Source of the DNA: Caldilineaceae bacterium
Lineage (GTDB): Bacteria; Chloroflexota; Anaerolineae; Caldilineales; Caldilineaceae
Reading direction: 5' to 3'
Assembly (NCBI GenBank): GCA_020634755.1
Contig: JACKBC010000010.1
Location: forward strand, 97,801 to 161,800
DNA: 64,000 nucleotides
How positions within the stretch are numbered: the first letter of the stretch is position 1; each line of letters opens with the position of its first letter. Below are positions 48,169-56,661 of this stretch, in pieces. Below the pieces are notes generated by a model. The model worked only from the letters and a program-made list of their open reading frames with translations, was not told the origin of the DNA and did no database searches. Position numbers and translations under genes: made by a program.

Positions 48169-49304
48169 CCATAGAGCAGCAGCCCGATTACCGCGCCCGC
48201 CAGCACCAGCCACGCCGAGTTGATCTGCCAGCGAAACAGAATCACCGCCGAAACCACGGCCAGCAGCGCAGTCAGCCAGTCGGTAATGGCGGCGCGGCCC
48301 AGCTGCCAGGTCACGCCCATCATGAGCCCCAGCGCACCCACGTTGACGCCGTCCAGCAGCGCCGCCGTCCAGATGGAGCGCCGCAGAAAGGGGATAAGAT
48401 GTTTGAGCGCGGCGACAAAGCAGAACGCGGGCAGAAAGATGCCCACGGTGGCCACAATGGCGCCCGGTACGCCCGCCAATATGTAGCCCACAAAGGTGGC
48501 CGTGGTAAAAAGCGGCCCTGGCGTAAATTGACCAATGGCCACCGCATCCAGCAGCTGTTGATCGGTTAGCCAGCCCAGGCGCAGCACCAGATCATTGCGC
48601 AAAAAAGCCAGCAGCACGTAGCCGCCGCCATAGAGCAGTGACCCTATTTTGAGAAAGACCAGAAAAAGCTGATCCAATTTTACCGTCGAACTTTGCAGCG
48701 TCTGCACCATCAATGTGGAGAGGCCACCCACGCTGAGCAGCGGCAGCATAGCCGACATGGCCCGCGTGCGCCACACTTGGATGATGGCCACCAGCAGGCC
48801 GCCGCCAAAGAGCAGCACCAGTTCGTTGAATCCCCACAAATAGAGGCCAAAAACCGCCACGCCCACCAGCAGCAATAGCGTATTCTTGACCGCCTTTTGC
48901 CCCAGTCGATAGAGCGCCTGCAACACAATGGCAATGATCACCGGCTTTATGCCGTAAAGCAGCGCCTCCCCCTGCGGCGACGCCCCATAGTTCACATAAG
49001 CCCAAGCCAATACACCTACAATCAAGGCCGCCGGCAAAATGAAACAGAGCCCGCCTACAATTAACCCCCGCCAGCCCGCTTTCTCGTAGCCCACATGGAT
49101 AATCATTTCGGTCGAATTGGGGCCCGGCACCAGATTGGTGGCGCCAATCATATCCAGAAAGTGCTGCTCGTCGATCCACTGGCGGCGCACCACGACTTCG
49201 TCGTGCAGCATGGCAATGTGCGCGGCCGGGCCGCCAAAGGCCGTAAAACCCAGGCGAGCGGCCAGCTTGGCCACCTCGCGCAAGGCGTGAGGTTGATTTT
49301 GCAA
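48165..49304 (-). CDS. chrA: Chromate efflux transporter (ChrA family, TTG start)
   Basis: This 379-residue protein of the two-domain CHR family has GFTAFGGPAAHIAMLHDEVV, ATNLVPGPNSTEMIIHVGYE and AGWRGLIVGGLCFILPAALI in the first domain, and in the second GSLLYGGGYVLLAFLRNDLV, VAIGQFTPGPLFTTATFVGY and PGAIVATVGIFLPAFCFVAA. The paired G-P-x-P/F-G-G motifs are typical. It exports chromate with proton exchange. The best start is TTG at 49304 with AAGGAAAGG upstream; a further TTG at 49367 would add a tail without similarity. It is convergent with the MarR-controlled lipoprotein gene. No chrB regulator is nearby. Confidence 0.94.
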   Translation of the reverse strand: MQNQPHALREVAKLAARLGFTAFGGPAAHIAMLHDEVVVRRQWIDEQHFLDMIGATNLVPGPNSTEMIIHVGYEKAGWRGLIVGGLCFILPAALIVGVLAWAYVNYGASPQGEALLYGIKPVIIAIVLQALYRLGQKAVKNTLLLLVGVAVFGLYLWGFNELVLLFGGGLLVAIIQVWRTRAMSAMLPLLSVGGLSTLMVQTLQSSTVKLDQLFLVFLKIGSLLYGGGYVLLAFLRNDLVLRLGWLTDQQLLDAVAIGQFTPGPLFTTATFVGYILAGVPGAIVATVGIFLPAFCFVAALKHLIPFLRRSIWTAALLDGVNVGALGLMMGVTWQLGRAAITDWLTALLAVVSAVILFRWQINSAWLVLAGAVIGLLLYG

Positions 49305-49403
49305 GGGGACGCCTTTCCTTTTGTCTATACAACGCTTGGCAACGCCCGGTGGCCAAGTGTTGTACAAATCATGTAGAAGTTCCGCACTTTAGTGCTGTTC
49401 AGG

Positions 49404-49436
49404 AGAAGTTCGACTTCTCGCAGAAGTCGAACTTCT
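49404..49436. repeat. Hairpin family D, copy 2
   Basis: The arms AGAAGTTCGACTTCT (49404-49418) and their complement (49422-49436) match family D at 28167, with shorter outer arms. It lies upstream of the chromate transporter gene. Confidence 0.85.
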
Positions 49437-49497
49437 GGGGCAACTGCGTAACTTCTCTCATTTTCAAAGAAATTTTGTTTGAGGGCCATGCCTCTTA

Positions 49498-49628
49498 GAA
49501 GCAGTCTGAAAAGTCACAATTGGGGCCAAAAACATGCCGGCAAAGGGCCTATTGCAAATGATGTAACCAGGATTTCGTGGCCCTTTCCCGCAATGTGACA
49601 CCCCTCAGCCACCTTTTCAGACAGCCTC
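49498..49628. mobile_element. Small non-autonomous element A, copy 3 (131 bp)
   Basis: It runs from GAAGCAGTCTGAAAAG to CTTTTCAGACAGCCTC, again 131 bases. The flanks are TTA (49495-49497) and TTT (49629-49631), a decayed 3-bp duplication. The inner arms have more changes than in copies 1 and 2, so this is an older insertion. The gap 49305-49801 has no gene. Confidence 0.9.
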
Positions 49629-49753
49629 TTTAGGACGTTGACCGTATGGTACCACGCAATTGTAACTGGCCATAGATGTATGCGGGCAAAGATGCAAAGA
49701 ATAGCGGCTTTGGAGCTGGGCCGATTTGACAAACTGGCCCTTGTTGGGCAGAA

Positions 49754-49794
49754 TTGTCTCACAATATAAATGATGGTCTTGTAATATGAGACAA
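49754..49794 (+). promoter_or_regulatory. Inverted-repeat operator candidate upstream of the IclR gene
   Basis: TTGTCTCA (49754-49761) and TGAGACAA (49787-49794) are perfect 8-bp inverted half-sites separated by 25 bases, with extra near-symmetry (CAATAT/AATATG). They end 7 bases before the IclR start codon, which suits autoregulation. Confidence 0.6.
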
Positions 49795-49801
49795 ATTTCT
49801 G

Positions 49802-50584
49802 ATGGCTGAACATGAGAAAGCAACTGCAATTGAAAAAGCGCTAGAACTGCTGCTGACCTTCGCGCCCCAAAATGCTGAATTGGGCACCACCGAGCTAAGC
49901 GAAAAGTTGGGCTATCACAAGGCCACAACATCGCGCATTTTGTTGACGCTGACCGATCATGGCTTTTTGCGCCAAAACCCCGCCAACAAGAAGTTTAGTT
50001 TGGGGCCGTCCATTCAGCGCTTGAGCAGCGCCTTGGTAAGCTCCGTGCGCAATAATTTTGTGGCCATTGCCAAGCCGCTTGTAGATGCCCTTTATGCCCA
50101 AATGGGCGAAGATGTGGGGTTGGAGATGTGGACGGGCAGCGGCACCACTTGGCTCTATTCGGCCGAGACGCGCCAACCGGTACGCATTGGCAGCCGCTGG
50201 GGGCGCGCTCTGCCCTTTTATGCCGCCGCCGGCGCCAAAGCCATTTTGGCGCATGCGCCCAATTATGAAGTTGCGGCACTGCTCCAGCAAGAGATGACGG
50301 CCTTTACGCCGGCCACCATTATCAGTGCAGATGAGTTTCAGCAGCATCTGCGCCAGATCCGTCAGCAGGGATATGCCGTGGACGATCAGGAACTGCGCAC
50401 CGGCATCAGCGCCTTGGGCGCGCCCATCTTTAACCAGGAAGGTGAAGCCTTTGCCGCCGTGGTGATGATTATGCCGGCCTCGCGCCTCAACAGCACAGCC
50501 GATTCGGCCCAAGTCCAAGCCATCAAGGCCACTGCGGCTGCTATTTCGGCTCAATTTCTGTACGAACCGGCGGTGGCTGTGTAA
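49802..50584 (+). CDS. IclR family transcriptional regulator
   Basis: This 260-residue regulator has an N-terminal winged helix (AIEKALELLLTFAPQNAELG, TTELSEKLGYHKATTSRILL, TLTDHGFLRQNPANKKFSLG) and a C-terminal IclR effector domain (AKPLVDALYAQMGEDVGLEM, RIGSRWGRALPFYAAAGAKA, IRQQGYAVDDQELRTGISAL, GAPIFNQEGEAFAAVVMIMP). The conserved effector pocket is present, so it responds to a small organic molecule. No catabolic gene is next to it; an ABC exporter follows after a 311-base gap containing repeat C. The ribosome site is weak; translation may begin at the ATG right after the operator candidate. Confidence 0.93.
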   Translation: MAEHEKATAIEKALELLLTFAPQNAELGTTELSEKLGYHKATTSRILLTLTDHGFLRQNPANKKFSLGPSIQRLSSALVSSVRNNFVAIAKPLVDALYAQMGEDVGLEMWTGSGTTWLYSAETRQPVRIGSRWGRALPFYAAAGAKAILAHAPNYEVAALLQQEMTAFTPATIISADEFQQHLRQIRQQGYAVDDQELRTGISALGAPIFNQEGEAFAAVVMIMPASRLNSTADSAQVQAIKATAAAISAQFLYEPAVAV

Positions 50585-50687
50585 CAGCATCGTCATATTC
50601 AAAGTGTCGCTCCAGGCGCGGCATTGTGATATAGGGAGTCAAAATTACACCAAGATCTGTTGACATTCCGTAATGACTAGCAACGAC

Positions 50688-50839
50688 AGCACTGGTTGAT
50701 GGAAGTTAATAATTTAAATCGGTAATACGGCACTGGTTGAAACCTGCGCCTGTCAGCCAAAGTACGCTAAAGCGCACTCTAGCAATAGCCTGCCTGAGCA
50801 GGCTTCCACTAGCAGACGCAGGCTTCAGTCTGTGGCATC
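50688..50839. repeat. Dispersed repeat family C, copy 2
   Basis: A copy of the repeat at 28214-28362 in the same orientation, with the palindromic GCCTGCCTGAGCAGGC and CAGGCTTCAGTCTG. It fills most of the gap 50585-50895 before the ABC exporter genes; no gene is present. Confidence 0.85.
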
Positions 50840-50895
50840 ACTTATATCTCTATCTTTATCGATTTGCATCAGGAGTAACAGGAGTAATTTGATTT

Positions 50896-52641
50896 ATGCC
50901 GGCAACACGCAAACTGGCTATATTTCTCAAACCATACTGGCACTGGGCCACGCTGGCGCCGCTGCTCATGGTGCTGGAAGTTTCCATGGATCTGTTGCAG
51001 CCCCGCTTTATCGAGCACATTATTGATGAAGGCATTGCCAAATCCAATATGCAGGTGGTCTTTAGCACCGGCCTGTGGATGGTTGGCGTGGCCGTCATCG
51101 GGCTCATTGGCGGCGTGGGTTGCGGCATCTTTACCGTGCTGGCCTCGCAAAACTTTGGCGCCGATCTGCGGCAAACGCTCTTTGCCAAAGTGCAGGCGCT
51201 CTCGTTTGGCAATCTGGATACGCTAGAAACCGGCGGGCTGATCACGCGGCTGACCAACGACGTGACCCAAGTGACCGAGATGGTGAGCATGTTGTTGCGC
51301 GTCATGGTGCGCGTGCCGCTGCTCATGGTGGGCAGCCTGATCATGGGCTACCTCACCAGTCCGCGGCTGGCAGTGCTCTTTCTGGTGCTGATTCCGGTGG
51401 TCTCGGTGGTGTTGTTGCGCGTTATCAATCGCGCCTATCCGCTCTTCGGCGGTGTGCAGCAGCGGCTGGATCGGCTCAACACGGTCATGCAGGAAAATCT
51501 GGCCGGCGTGCGCGTCGTCAAAGCCTTTGTGCGCACCAAACATGAGCTGGGCCGCTTTCAACGCGCCAACGCCGACTTGACCGACCACAACATTCAGGCC
51601 GTGCGCACGGTGGCGGTGACCATGCCGCTGATGATGTTGGCGCTCAATACGGGCATTGTGGCCGCGCTCTGGATCGGCGGCGTCAGCATCGATAATGGCG
51701 GCATGCAGGTGGGGCAGGTGGTGGCGTTTATCAACTATTTGATGCAGGCGCTCATGGCGCTGATGATGATCAGCATGTTGACCATGCGCTTTTCGCGGGC
51801 CGAAGCATCGTCCGTGCGCATCGGGGAAGTGCTGGCCAGCCGGCCCGAAATTCAGAACCGACCGCAGGCGCAGGCCGAATTTGCCCCCAAAGGCGCGGTG
51901 GCGTTCGATGGCGTTACGTTTCACTACAACGGCAATCACGGCGATCCGGTGCTCAAGGATATCCGCTTTAGCGCCTCTCCCGGAGAAACTGTGGCGCTGC
52001 TGGGGGCGACCGGCGCCGGCAAGTCCAGCCTGATTAGCCTGATTCCACGCTTCTATGATGTGGCCAATGGACGGGTGACGATTGACAACGTGGACGTGCG
52101 CGATGTCGATGAAGCCACGCTGCGCCAAAAGATTGGCTTTGCCCTGCAAGAGTCGGTGCTCTTTACCGGCACCATCCGCGACAACATTCGGTACGGGCGT
52201 CCAGACGCCAGCGATGAAGAGGTGGCAGCCGCGGCCCAGGCGGCCCAGGCCCACGACTTTATAATGAGCTTTCCCAATGGCTATGATTCGATTGTGGGCC
52301 AGCGTGGCGTCAACCTCTCGGGTGGGCAAAAGCAGCGCATTGCCATTGCCCGCGCTTTGATCACCGACCCAGCTGTGCTTATTTTAGATGACAGCACCAG
52401 CGCTGTAGACGTGGAGACCGAGGCCAAAATTCAGGCGGCGCTGGCCAAACTGCGGCGCGGTCGCACCAGCTTTATTGTGGCCCAGCGCATTAGCACCGTG
52501 CTGGCCGCCGACAAAATTCTGGTGCTGGATGATGGCCGCGTGACTGCCGTGGGCAACCATGCCGAACTCATGGAAAGCAGTCCAATTTATCAAGAAATTT
52601 ATGCATCACAGTTAGATAATGGAGTTGTCATCGATGGCTGA
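50896..52641 (+). CDS. ABC exporter half-transporter, degenerate-site subunit
   Basis: This 581-residue protein has an N-terminal six-helix exporter domain (about 15-300) and a C-terminal nucleotide-binding domain. Walker A is GATGAGKSS (370-378) and the signature NLSGGQKQRIAIARALI is canonical, but Walker B is VLILDDSTSAVD, with D499 in place of the catalytic Glu, and the switch is VAQRIST with Gln for His. These are the hallmarks of the non-hydrolysing site in asymmetric heterodimeric exporters such as TM287/288 and BmrCD. AGGAG lies about 10 bases before the start. Its last 8 bases overlap the next gene, which encodes the canonical partner. The substrate is unknown; multidrug or lipid export is typical. 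Confidence 0.95.
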   Translation: MPATRKLAIFLKPYWHWATLAPLLMVLEVSMDLLQPRFIEHIIDEGIAKSNMQVVFSTGLWMVGVAVIGLIGGVGCGIFTVLASQNFGADLRQTLFAKVQALSFGNLDTLETGGLITRLTNDVTQVTEMVSMLLRVMVRVPLLMVGSLIMGYLTSPRLAVLFLVLIPVVSVVLLRVINRAYPLFGGVQQRLDRLNTVMQENLAGVRVVKAFVRTKHELGRFQRANADLTDHNIQAVRTVAVTMPLMMLALNTGIVAALWIGGVSIDNGGMQVGQVVAFINYLMQALMALMMISMLTMRFSRAEASSVRIGEVLASRPEIQNRPQAQAEFAPKGAVAFDGVTFHYNGNHGDPVLKDIRFSASPGETVALLGATGAGKSSLISLIPRFYDVANGRVTIDNVDVRDVDEATLRQKIGFALQESVLFTGTIRDNIRYGRPDASDEEVAAAAQAAQAHDFIMSFPNGYDSIVGQRGVNLSGGQKQRIAIARALITDPAVLILDDSTSAVDVETEAKIQAALAKLRRGRTSFIVAQRISTVLAADKILVLDDGRVTAVGNHAELMESSPIYQEIYASQLDNGVVIDG

Positions 52642-54550
52642 GAAAACGACGACAAGCCACCGCGAAGAGCAGAACCGCCCGCAGGTGGACCTGGCCACCT
52701 CTATGATGGGGCGGCGCGGGCCCGGCATGCACATGACGGGCAATATAGAGCACGCCCAAAATCTAAGCGAGACCGTGGGCCGGCTGTGGGGATATCTGCG
52801 GCAACAGCGCGCCACGCTGATGCTGGCCGGCATCATTGTGGTGATTAATACGCTGCTGACGCTGGTTGGTCCCTATCTGCTGGCACTGGCCATTGACCAA
52901 TATATTATCCCCGGTGACCTGCCCGGGTTGTGGCGCATTGGTGGGCTCATGCTGGTTGTGTATGGCGCCAACTCGCTGACCACCTGGCTCCAGGCCTATA
53001 TTATGGCCGGCGCGGCCCAACACACCGTGCGCGCTCTGCGCAATGATCTCTTTGCCCGCATCCAAACCTTTTCACTGCGCTTTTTCGACACCCATAACCA
53101 CGGCGATTTGATGAGCCGCCTGACCAACGATATTGAGAACGTAAACAATGTGCTGTCGGAAAATGTGACCCAGCTTGTTTCAGGGCTGCTCAGCCTGGTC
53201 GGTGTGGCGGGGATCATGCTCTGGATCAACTGGCGGTTGGCGCTGGTGGTGCTCTTTATGCAGCCGCTGCTCATGCTAACGGTGACGCGCTGGGTGGCCA
53301 AAAATACGCGCGTCGGCTTTCGCGATCAGCAGGCTGCGTTGGGCAAGCTCAATGGGCTGATCGAGGAGACGGTGACCGGCCAACGCGTGGTCAAAGCTTA
53401 TAGCCGAGAGCCGCTGGTGCTGGCCGATTTTGCCGCCGATAATCAGACGCTGCGCCGCGCCGCCACCAAAGCGCAGATCTACGCCGGCTTTATGGGGCCG
53501 ACCATGAACTTTATTAGCAACTTGGGGCTGGCCGTTCTGGCCGGAACGGGTGGCTGGTTGGCCGTCAGCGGGTTGGCCACCGTGGGGACCATTGCCGCGT
53601 TTATCAATTACGCCCGCCAGTTTGGCCGTCCGCTCAACGAAATTGCCAATCTGTACAATCAATTGCAGAGCGCGGTGGCCGGCGCCGAGCGCGTCTTTGC
53701 CACCTTGGATGAGCGCGCCGAATTGGCCAATGCCGAAAATGCGCTTTCACTAACCGAGCTGCAAGGGGATGTGGTCTTTAAAGATGTCTGTTTCGGGTAT
53801 GATGTGCAGACGCCGGTGCTCAAAGGCGTTAATTTGCATGCCAAGCCGGGCGAAATTGTGGCGCTGGTGGGGCCAACGGGCGCCGGGAAAACCACCATTG
53901 TCAATCTGCTCACCCGCTTTTATGACATTGATAGCGGCCAGATTATTATCGACGGCCACGACCTGCGCCAGCTGCATCGGCACGATCTGCGTCGTCAGCT
54001 GGGCATTGTGCTGCAAGATACATTCTTGTTTGCCGACAGCGTTATGGAGAACATTCGCTATGGCCGCCTGGAAGCCACTGATGACGAGGTGATTGCCGCC
54101 GCCACGCTGGCCAATGCGGACCAGTTTATTCACCGTCTGCCGCAAGGATACGAAACGCCGCTGTCCGAGCGCGGCAGCAACTTGAGCCAGGGGCAGCGCC
54201 AGCTGTTGGCCATTGCGCGCGCCATTCTGGCTAACCCGCGCATTCTGATTCTGGATGAAGCCACCAGCAGTGTGGATACGCGCACCGAGCAGCACATTCA
54301 AGAAGCCATGCTGCGGCTCATGGCTGGCCGCACCAGCTTTGTCATTGCTCACCGTCTCAGCACCATCCGCAACGCCGATCAAATTCTGGTGATCAATCAC
54401 GGTGAAATTATTGAGCGCGGGACCCATGAATCGCTGTTGGCGCAGCAGGGGTTTTACTACAATCTGTACACCAGTCAGTTTCGCGCCACGTCTTCTGCTG
54501 CCGTACAGCCGCAAACGGCCGCAACCGTACAGGCCATGTTGCCCGCCTGA
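52634..54550 (+). CDS. ABC exporter half-transporter, catalytic-site subunit
   Basis: This 638-residue partner of the preceding gene has an acidic N-terminal extension (about 1-45), a six-helix membrane domain, and a nucleotide-binding domain with GPTGAGKTT (413-421), a slightly changed signature NLSQGQRQLLAIARAIL, the canonical Walker B ILILDEATSSVD with E542, and the switch His in VIAHRLST. The changed signature together with an intact Walker B is the expected complement of a degenerate partner, so ATP is hydrolysed at one composite site. The start at 52634 has GGAG at the right distance; the ATG at 52619 is too close to that site. The overlap with the first gene ensures equal synthesis. 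Confidence 0.95.
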   Translation: MAEKTTTSHREEQNRPQVDLATSMMGRRGPGMHMTGNIEHAQNLSETVGRLWGYLRQQRATLMLAGIIVVINTLLTLVGPYLLALAIDQYIIPGDLPGLWRIGGLMLVVYGANSLTTWLQAYIMAGAAQHTVRALRNDLFARIQTFSLRFFDTHNHGDLMSRLTNDIENVNNVLSENVTQLVSGLLSLVGVAGIMLWINWRLALVVLFMQPLLMLTVTRWVAKNTRVGFRDQQAALGKLNGLIEETVTGQRVVKAYSREPLVLADFAADNQTLRRAATKAQIYAGFMGPTMNFISNLGLAVLAGTGGWLAVSGLATVGTIAAFINYARQFGRPLNEIANLYNQLQSAVAGAERVFATLDERAELANAENALSLTELQGDVVFKDVCFGYDVQTPVLKGVNLHAKPGEIVALVGPTGAGKTTIVNLLTRFYDIDSGQIIIDGHDLRQLHRHDLRRQLGIVLQDTFLFADSVMENIRYGRLEATDDEVIAAATLANADQFIHRLPQGYETPLSERGSNLSQGQRQLLAIARAILANPRILILDEATSSVDTRTEQHIQEAMLRLMAGRTSFVIAHRLSTIRNADQILVINHGEIIERGTHESLLAQQGFYYNLYTSQFRATSSAAVQPQTAATVQAMLPA

Positions 54551-54575
54551 GCCATCATCCATGCTCAGGAGACCG

Positions 54576-54652
54576 CAGCGACAACAGATAAGGCCGGATT
54601 CACCAATCGAGATCGACGCCCCTATCGCCAACACCATTGTGGTGTACTGATA
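54576..54652. repeat. Dispersed repeat family F, copy 3
   Basis: A copy sharing ATCGAGATCGACGCC, CTATCGCCAACACC and TTGTGGTGTACTGATA with 29880-29957 and 45881-45960. The gap 54551-54907 also has a family J end pair (54741-54824: GGCTTGCGTAAG to GCTGCATAAGTCGTG) and a family E hairpin at 54847-54876. No gene is seen in it. Confidence 0.6.
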
Positions 54653-54907
54653 CCGTCCTGTTGGCCTTTGCCGTTGTTGGATGTCTGGAACCTATTACCT
54701 GGCTATTGGCGTTTCTTCACACGAACGGGGGATTTTGCTTTAAGGCTTGCGTAAGCCCGGGGCAGAATCGCCTCATCAGAGATACTCTTTTGTCGTGGCG
54801 AACCACAGGTGCTGCATAAGTCGTGTGTATGAAACAACAGCTCAATGATGGCTCTGTGCCGGATGCAATCGCCATCACACCGGTCCTGATATAAAGGAGA
54901 CATTGCA

Positions 54908-55528
54908 ATGAAACAGGTCTATAGGTATGGTATCTACTATATGGTCGCTTGCGCCATTATGCTATTGGGGGGCGCTTCACTATTTTGGCACGGAGATGTG
55001 GCAAGTGGTCAAGCTCTTAACCAAACGGTGCCGGGAGATGGCACGGTTCCACCTACGGCTACTCCCTCGGGCACTCTGCCCGTCCCCGCTTGCCCCCCAG
55101 AAGTCAAAGCGCCGGAGGAAGGAAAAATTGTCGTTTTTCTCGGGCCAGTCGCAATCTTTTCCGGCTGTGTACCTCAAGTGCAGTCGGCAGCTTTGATGAC
55201 GGATACGGGATTTGTGCCAACGATTCTTTACCATAACCCGGATAGTGGTTTCCCTGAGGCGTTGGGCTATATGGGTGAGCCGTATGCTACGTTTGAGTAC
55301 AGCGCCGAAGAGTTGGCGCGGTTGATCACGGTGCTTGAGTCTTTCCGCTGCGAGGAAGTTGGCATGCCGCTGGCGCCCTGTCGCCAGGTAAACGGCATAC
55401 GCATTTCGAGCGAGGGCTATGCCCTGGTGAATGCGGCGCAAATGCGTTTTGAAGCCGCCACCGGTATTGACACGCAAAACAGTGGGCGAGATGGCGCCAT
55501 TTATCTGCCGGTGAGCTTTACCAAATAA
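54908..55528 (+). CDS. Secreted protein of unknown function
   Basis: I do not recognise this 206-residue protein. It has a signal peptide (about 1-35, YYMVACAIMLLGGASLFWHG and then SGQA), a short Thr/Pro link (TVPPTATPSGTLPVPACPPE) and a globular part with EEGKIVVFLGPVAIFSGCVP, ALGYMGEPYATFEYSAEELA, VLESFRCEEVGMPLAPCRQV and RISSEGYALVNAAQMRFEAA. Four Cys residues in the mature region could form two disulfides. AAGGAGA lies 8 bases before the start. It follows the ABC exporter but is separated by a repeat-rich gap. An extracytoplasmic binding or inhibitor role is possible and unproved. Confidence 0.78.
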   Translation: MKQVYRYGIYYMVACAIMLLGGASLFWHGDVASGQALNQTVPGDGTVPPTATPSGTLPVPACPPEVKAPEEGKIVVFLGPVAIFSGCVPQVQSAALMTDTGFVPTILYHNPDSGFPEALGYMGEPYATFEYSAEELARLITVLESFRCEEVGMPLAPCRQVNGIRISSEGYALVNAAQMRFEAATGIDTQNSGRDGAIYLPVSFTK

Positions 55529-55564
55529 GCCAACGCCGTCAAATATTTTTGACCTTCTATTGAG

Positions 55565-55633
55565 TGCTTTGTAACGTAAATAATCTAAAGTGGTTTCCGT
55601 GCAAAAGCTTCATGATATTTACGTTACAAAGCA
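55565..55633. repeat. Perfect inverted repeat downstream of the secreted protein gene
   Basis: TGCTTTGTAACGTAAAT at 55565-55581 and its exact complement at 55617-55633 surround 35 bases. It has no T-run. It could be a small element remnant or part of the transcript end. The gap 55529-55847 holds no gene. Confidence 0.8.
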
Positions 55634-55682
55634 TTGCGCCAACAGAAGCGCTGGTTCTCATCTCAACCGCACTATAACAACT

Positions 55683-55728
55683 AAAGGGGGGCGCCACTTT
55701 GACATTTTGTGGCGCCCCCTTTTTGTTG
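55683..55728. terminator. Bidirectional intrinsic terminator
   Basis: AAAGGGGGGCGCCAC (55683-55697) pairs with GTGGCGCCCCCTTTT (55709-55723), with one bulge, followed by T-rich sequence. It stands between the secreted protein gene and the oppositely directed vapC. Confidence 0.88.
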
Positions 55729-55847
55729 CAGAGGAAGTGTCCCAATTGTTGGAATAACGCTAATCGCGCGCAGGCGGAGCTTGTCGAAGTCGACGGTTTT
55801 TCACTGACGGGGCGTTAGAATTCATCTGGGCTGCAACATGTTTGGGT

Positions 55848-56240
55848 TCACGCTTCGAGCAAGCCAAATGAGACAAATGGGGCAAAATCGCGATCGGCGT
55901 GGAGCAAGGGCATCTGGTTTTGAATGCACCATGTGGCAATCAAGCCGTCGATGGTTTTGCGCACGGTAACCCCCTGGCCGCGCAACTGGCGGTAATAGGC
56001 TGCACTCTGGCGGGCGTTGGCTTCTCCCACCATGTCGACCACCAGAAATGCTCGAAATGCACTCTCAACCAAGCGCAGTTCGCGGCCTGTCCGCACCCCC
56101 TGAAAGAGCTCTGCCAAAATCAGGTCGCCGGTGAAGATGCGGTCATTGAGTTCAATGTATTCTGTCAATCTGCCCACTTCGGGTGTATCATGGCCGCGGA
56201 AGAAGTCGATCCAAACCGAAGTGTCTACCATAATCGCCAT
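55848..56240 (-). CDS. vapC: VapC-type PIN-domain ribonuclease toxin
   Basis: This 130-residue PIN domain has acidic active-site residues in order: MVDTSVWIDFF (Asp6), GDLILAELFQGV (Glu of the second motif), then IDGLIATWCIQNQMPLLHAD with the later Asp residues, ending DRDFAPF. VapC toxins cut RNA, often tRNA or rRNA, and are held inactive by VapB. The gene starts 1 base after the vapB stop on the same strand. ATG at 56240 or 56231 could start it; the first is used. Length and motifs are normal. Confidence 0.95.
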   Translation of the reverse strand: MAIMVDTSVWIDFFRGHDTPEVGRLTEYIELNDRIFTGDLILAELFQGVRTGRELRLVESAFRAFLVVDMVGEANARQSAAYYRQLRGQGVTVRKTIDGLIATWCIQNQMPLLHADRDFAPFVSFGLLEA

Positions 56241-56241
56241 C

Positions 56242-56526
56242 TTATTGACGCTCGCCGCTGGATTCGCTGGTTACATCTGCCCCTGTGGTATCCGCGCTGC
56301 CGGTGTTATATGTCGTTCTGGATTCGTGTAAGTATCGGCCCTGGCGCATGGCGTCCAGATCGCCATCCCACTGGATTTGGCCGCGCAACGCCAATACATT
56401 TTTCTGCTGGGAGGTACGCACCAAAATGCGCAAGGCTTCTTCAACAACTTCACGCTTGGTTTTGATGCCGGTTAAGCGCATGGCTTCCGCTATCAATTCA
56501 TCATCAATTACAATGTTGGTGCGCAT
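56242..56526 (-). CDS. vapB: VapB-type antitoxin with extended C-terminus
   Basis: This 94-residue antitoxin starts MRTNIVIDDELIAEAMRLTG, then IKTKREVVEEALRILVR, a ribbon-helix-helix DNA-binding fold typical of VapB (type II, MazE/Arc-like). GQIQWDGDLDAMRQGRY is the toxin-binding segment. It is followed by an extra Ser/Thr-rich tail of about 28 residues (HESRTTYNTGSADTTGADVT and on), whereas most VapB proteins end near the DLDAMR segment. It should repress its own promoter and bind VapC. It is followed at once by vapC. The tail may be disordered and affect degradation. Confidence 0.93.
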   Translation of the reverse strand: MRTNIVIDDELIAEAMRLTGIKTKREVVEEALRILVRTSQQKNVLALRGQIQWDGDLDAMRQGRYLHESRTTYNTGSADTTGADVTSESSGERQ

Positions 56527-56661
56527 GATATGATCCTACTTCGTTTTATCTTACTTCCGTGTGTGTATAAAATTTAGATTTATGTGTATATTATATCTAA
56601 GCAGGCTTTTTGTCAAGAGCCAATTTCAAATTCAAGGGTGAAACCAAAGGAGAACCGCATT

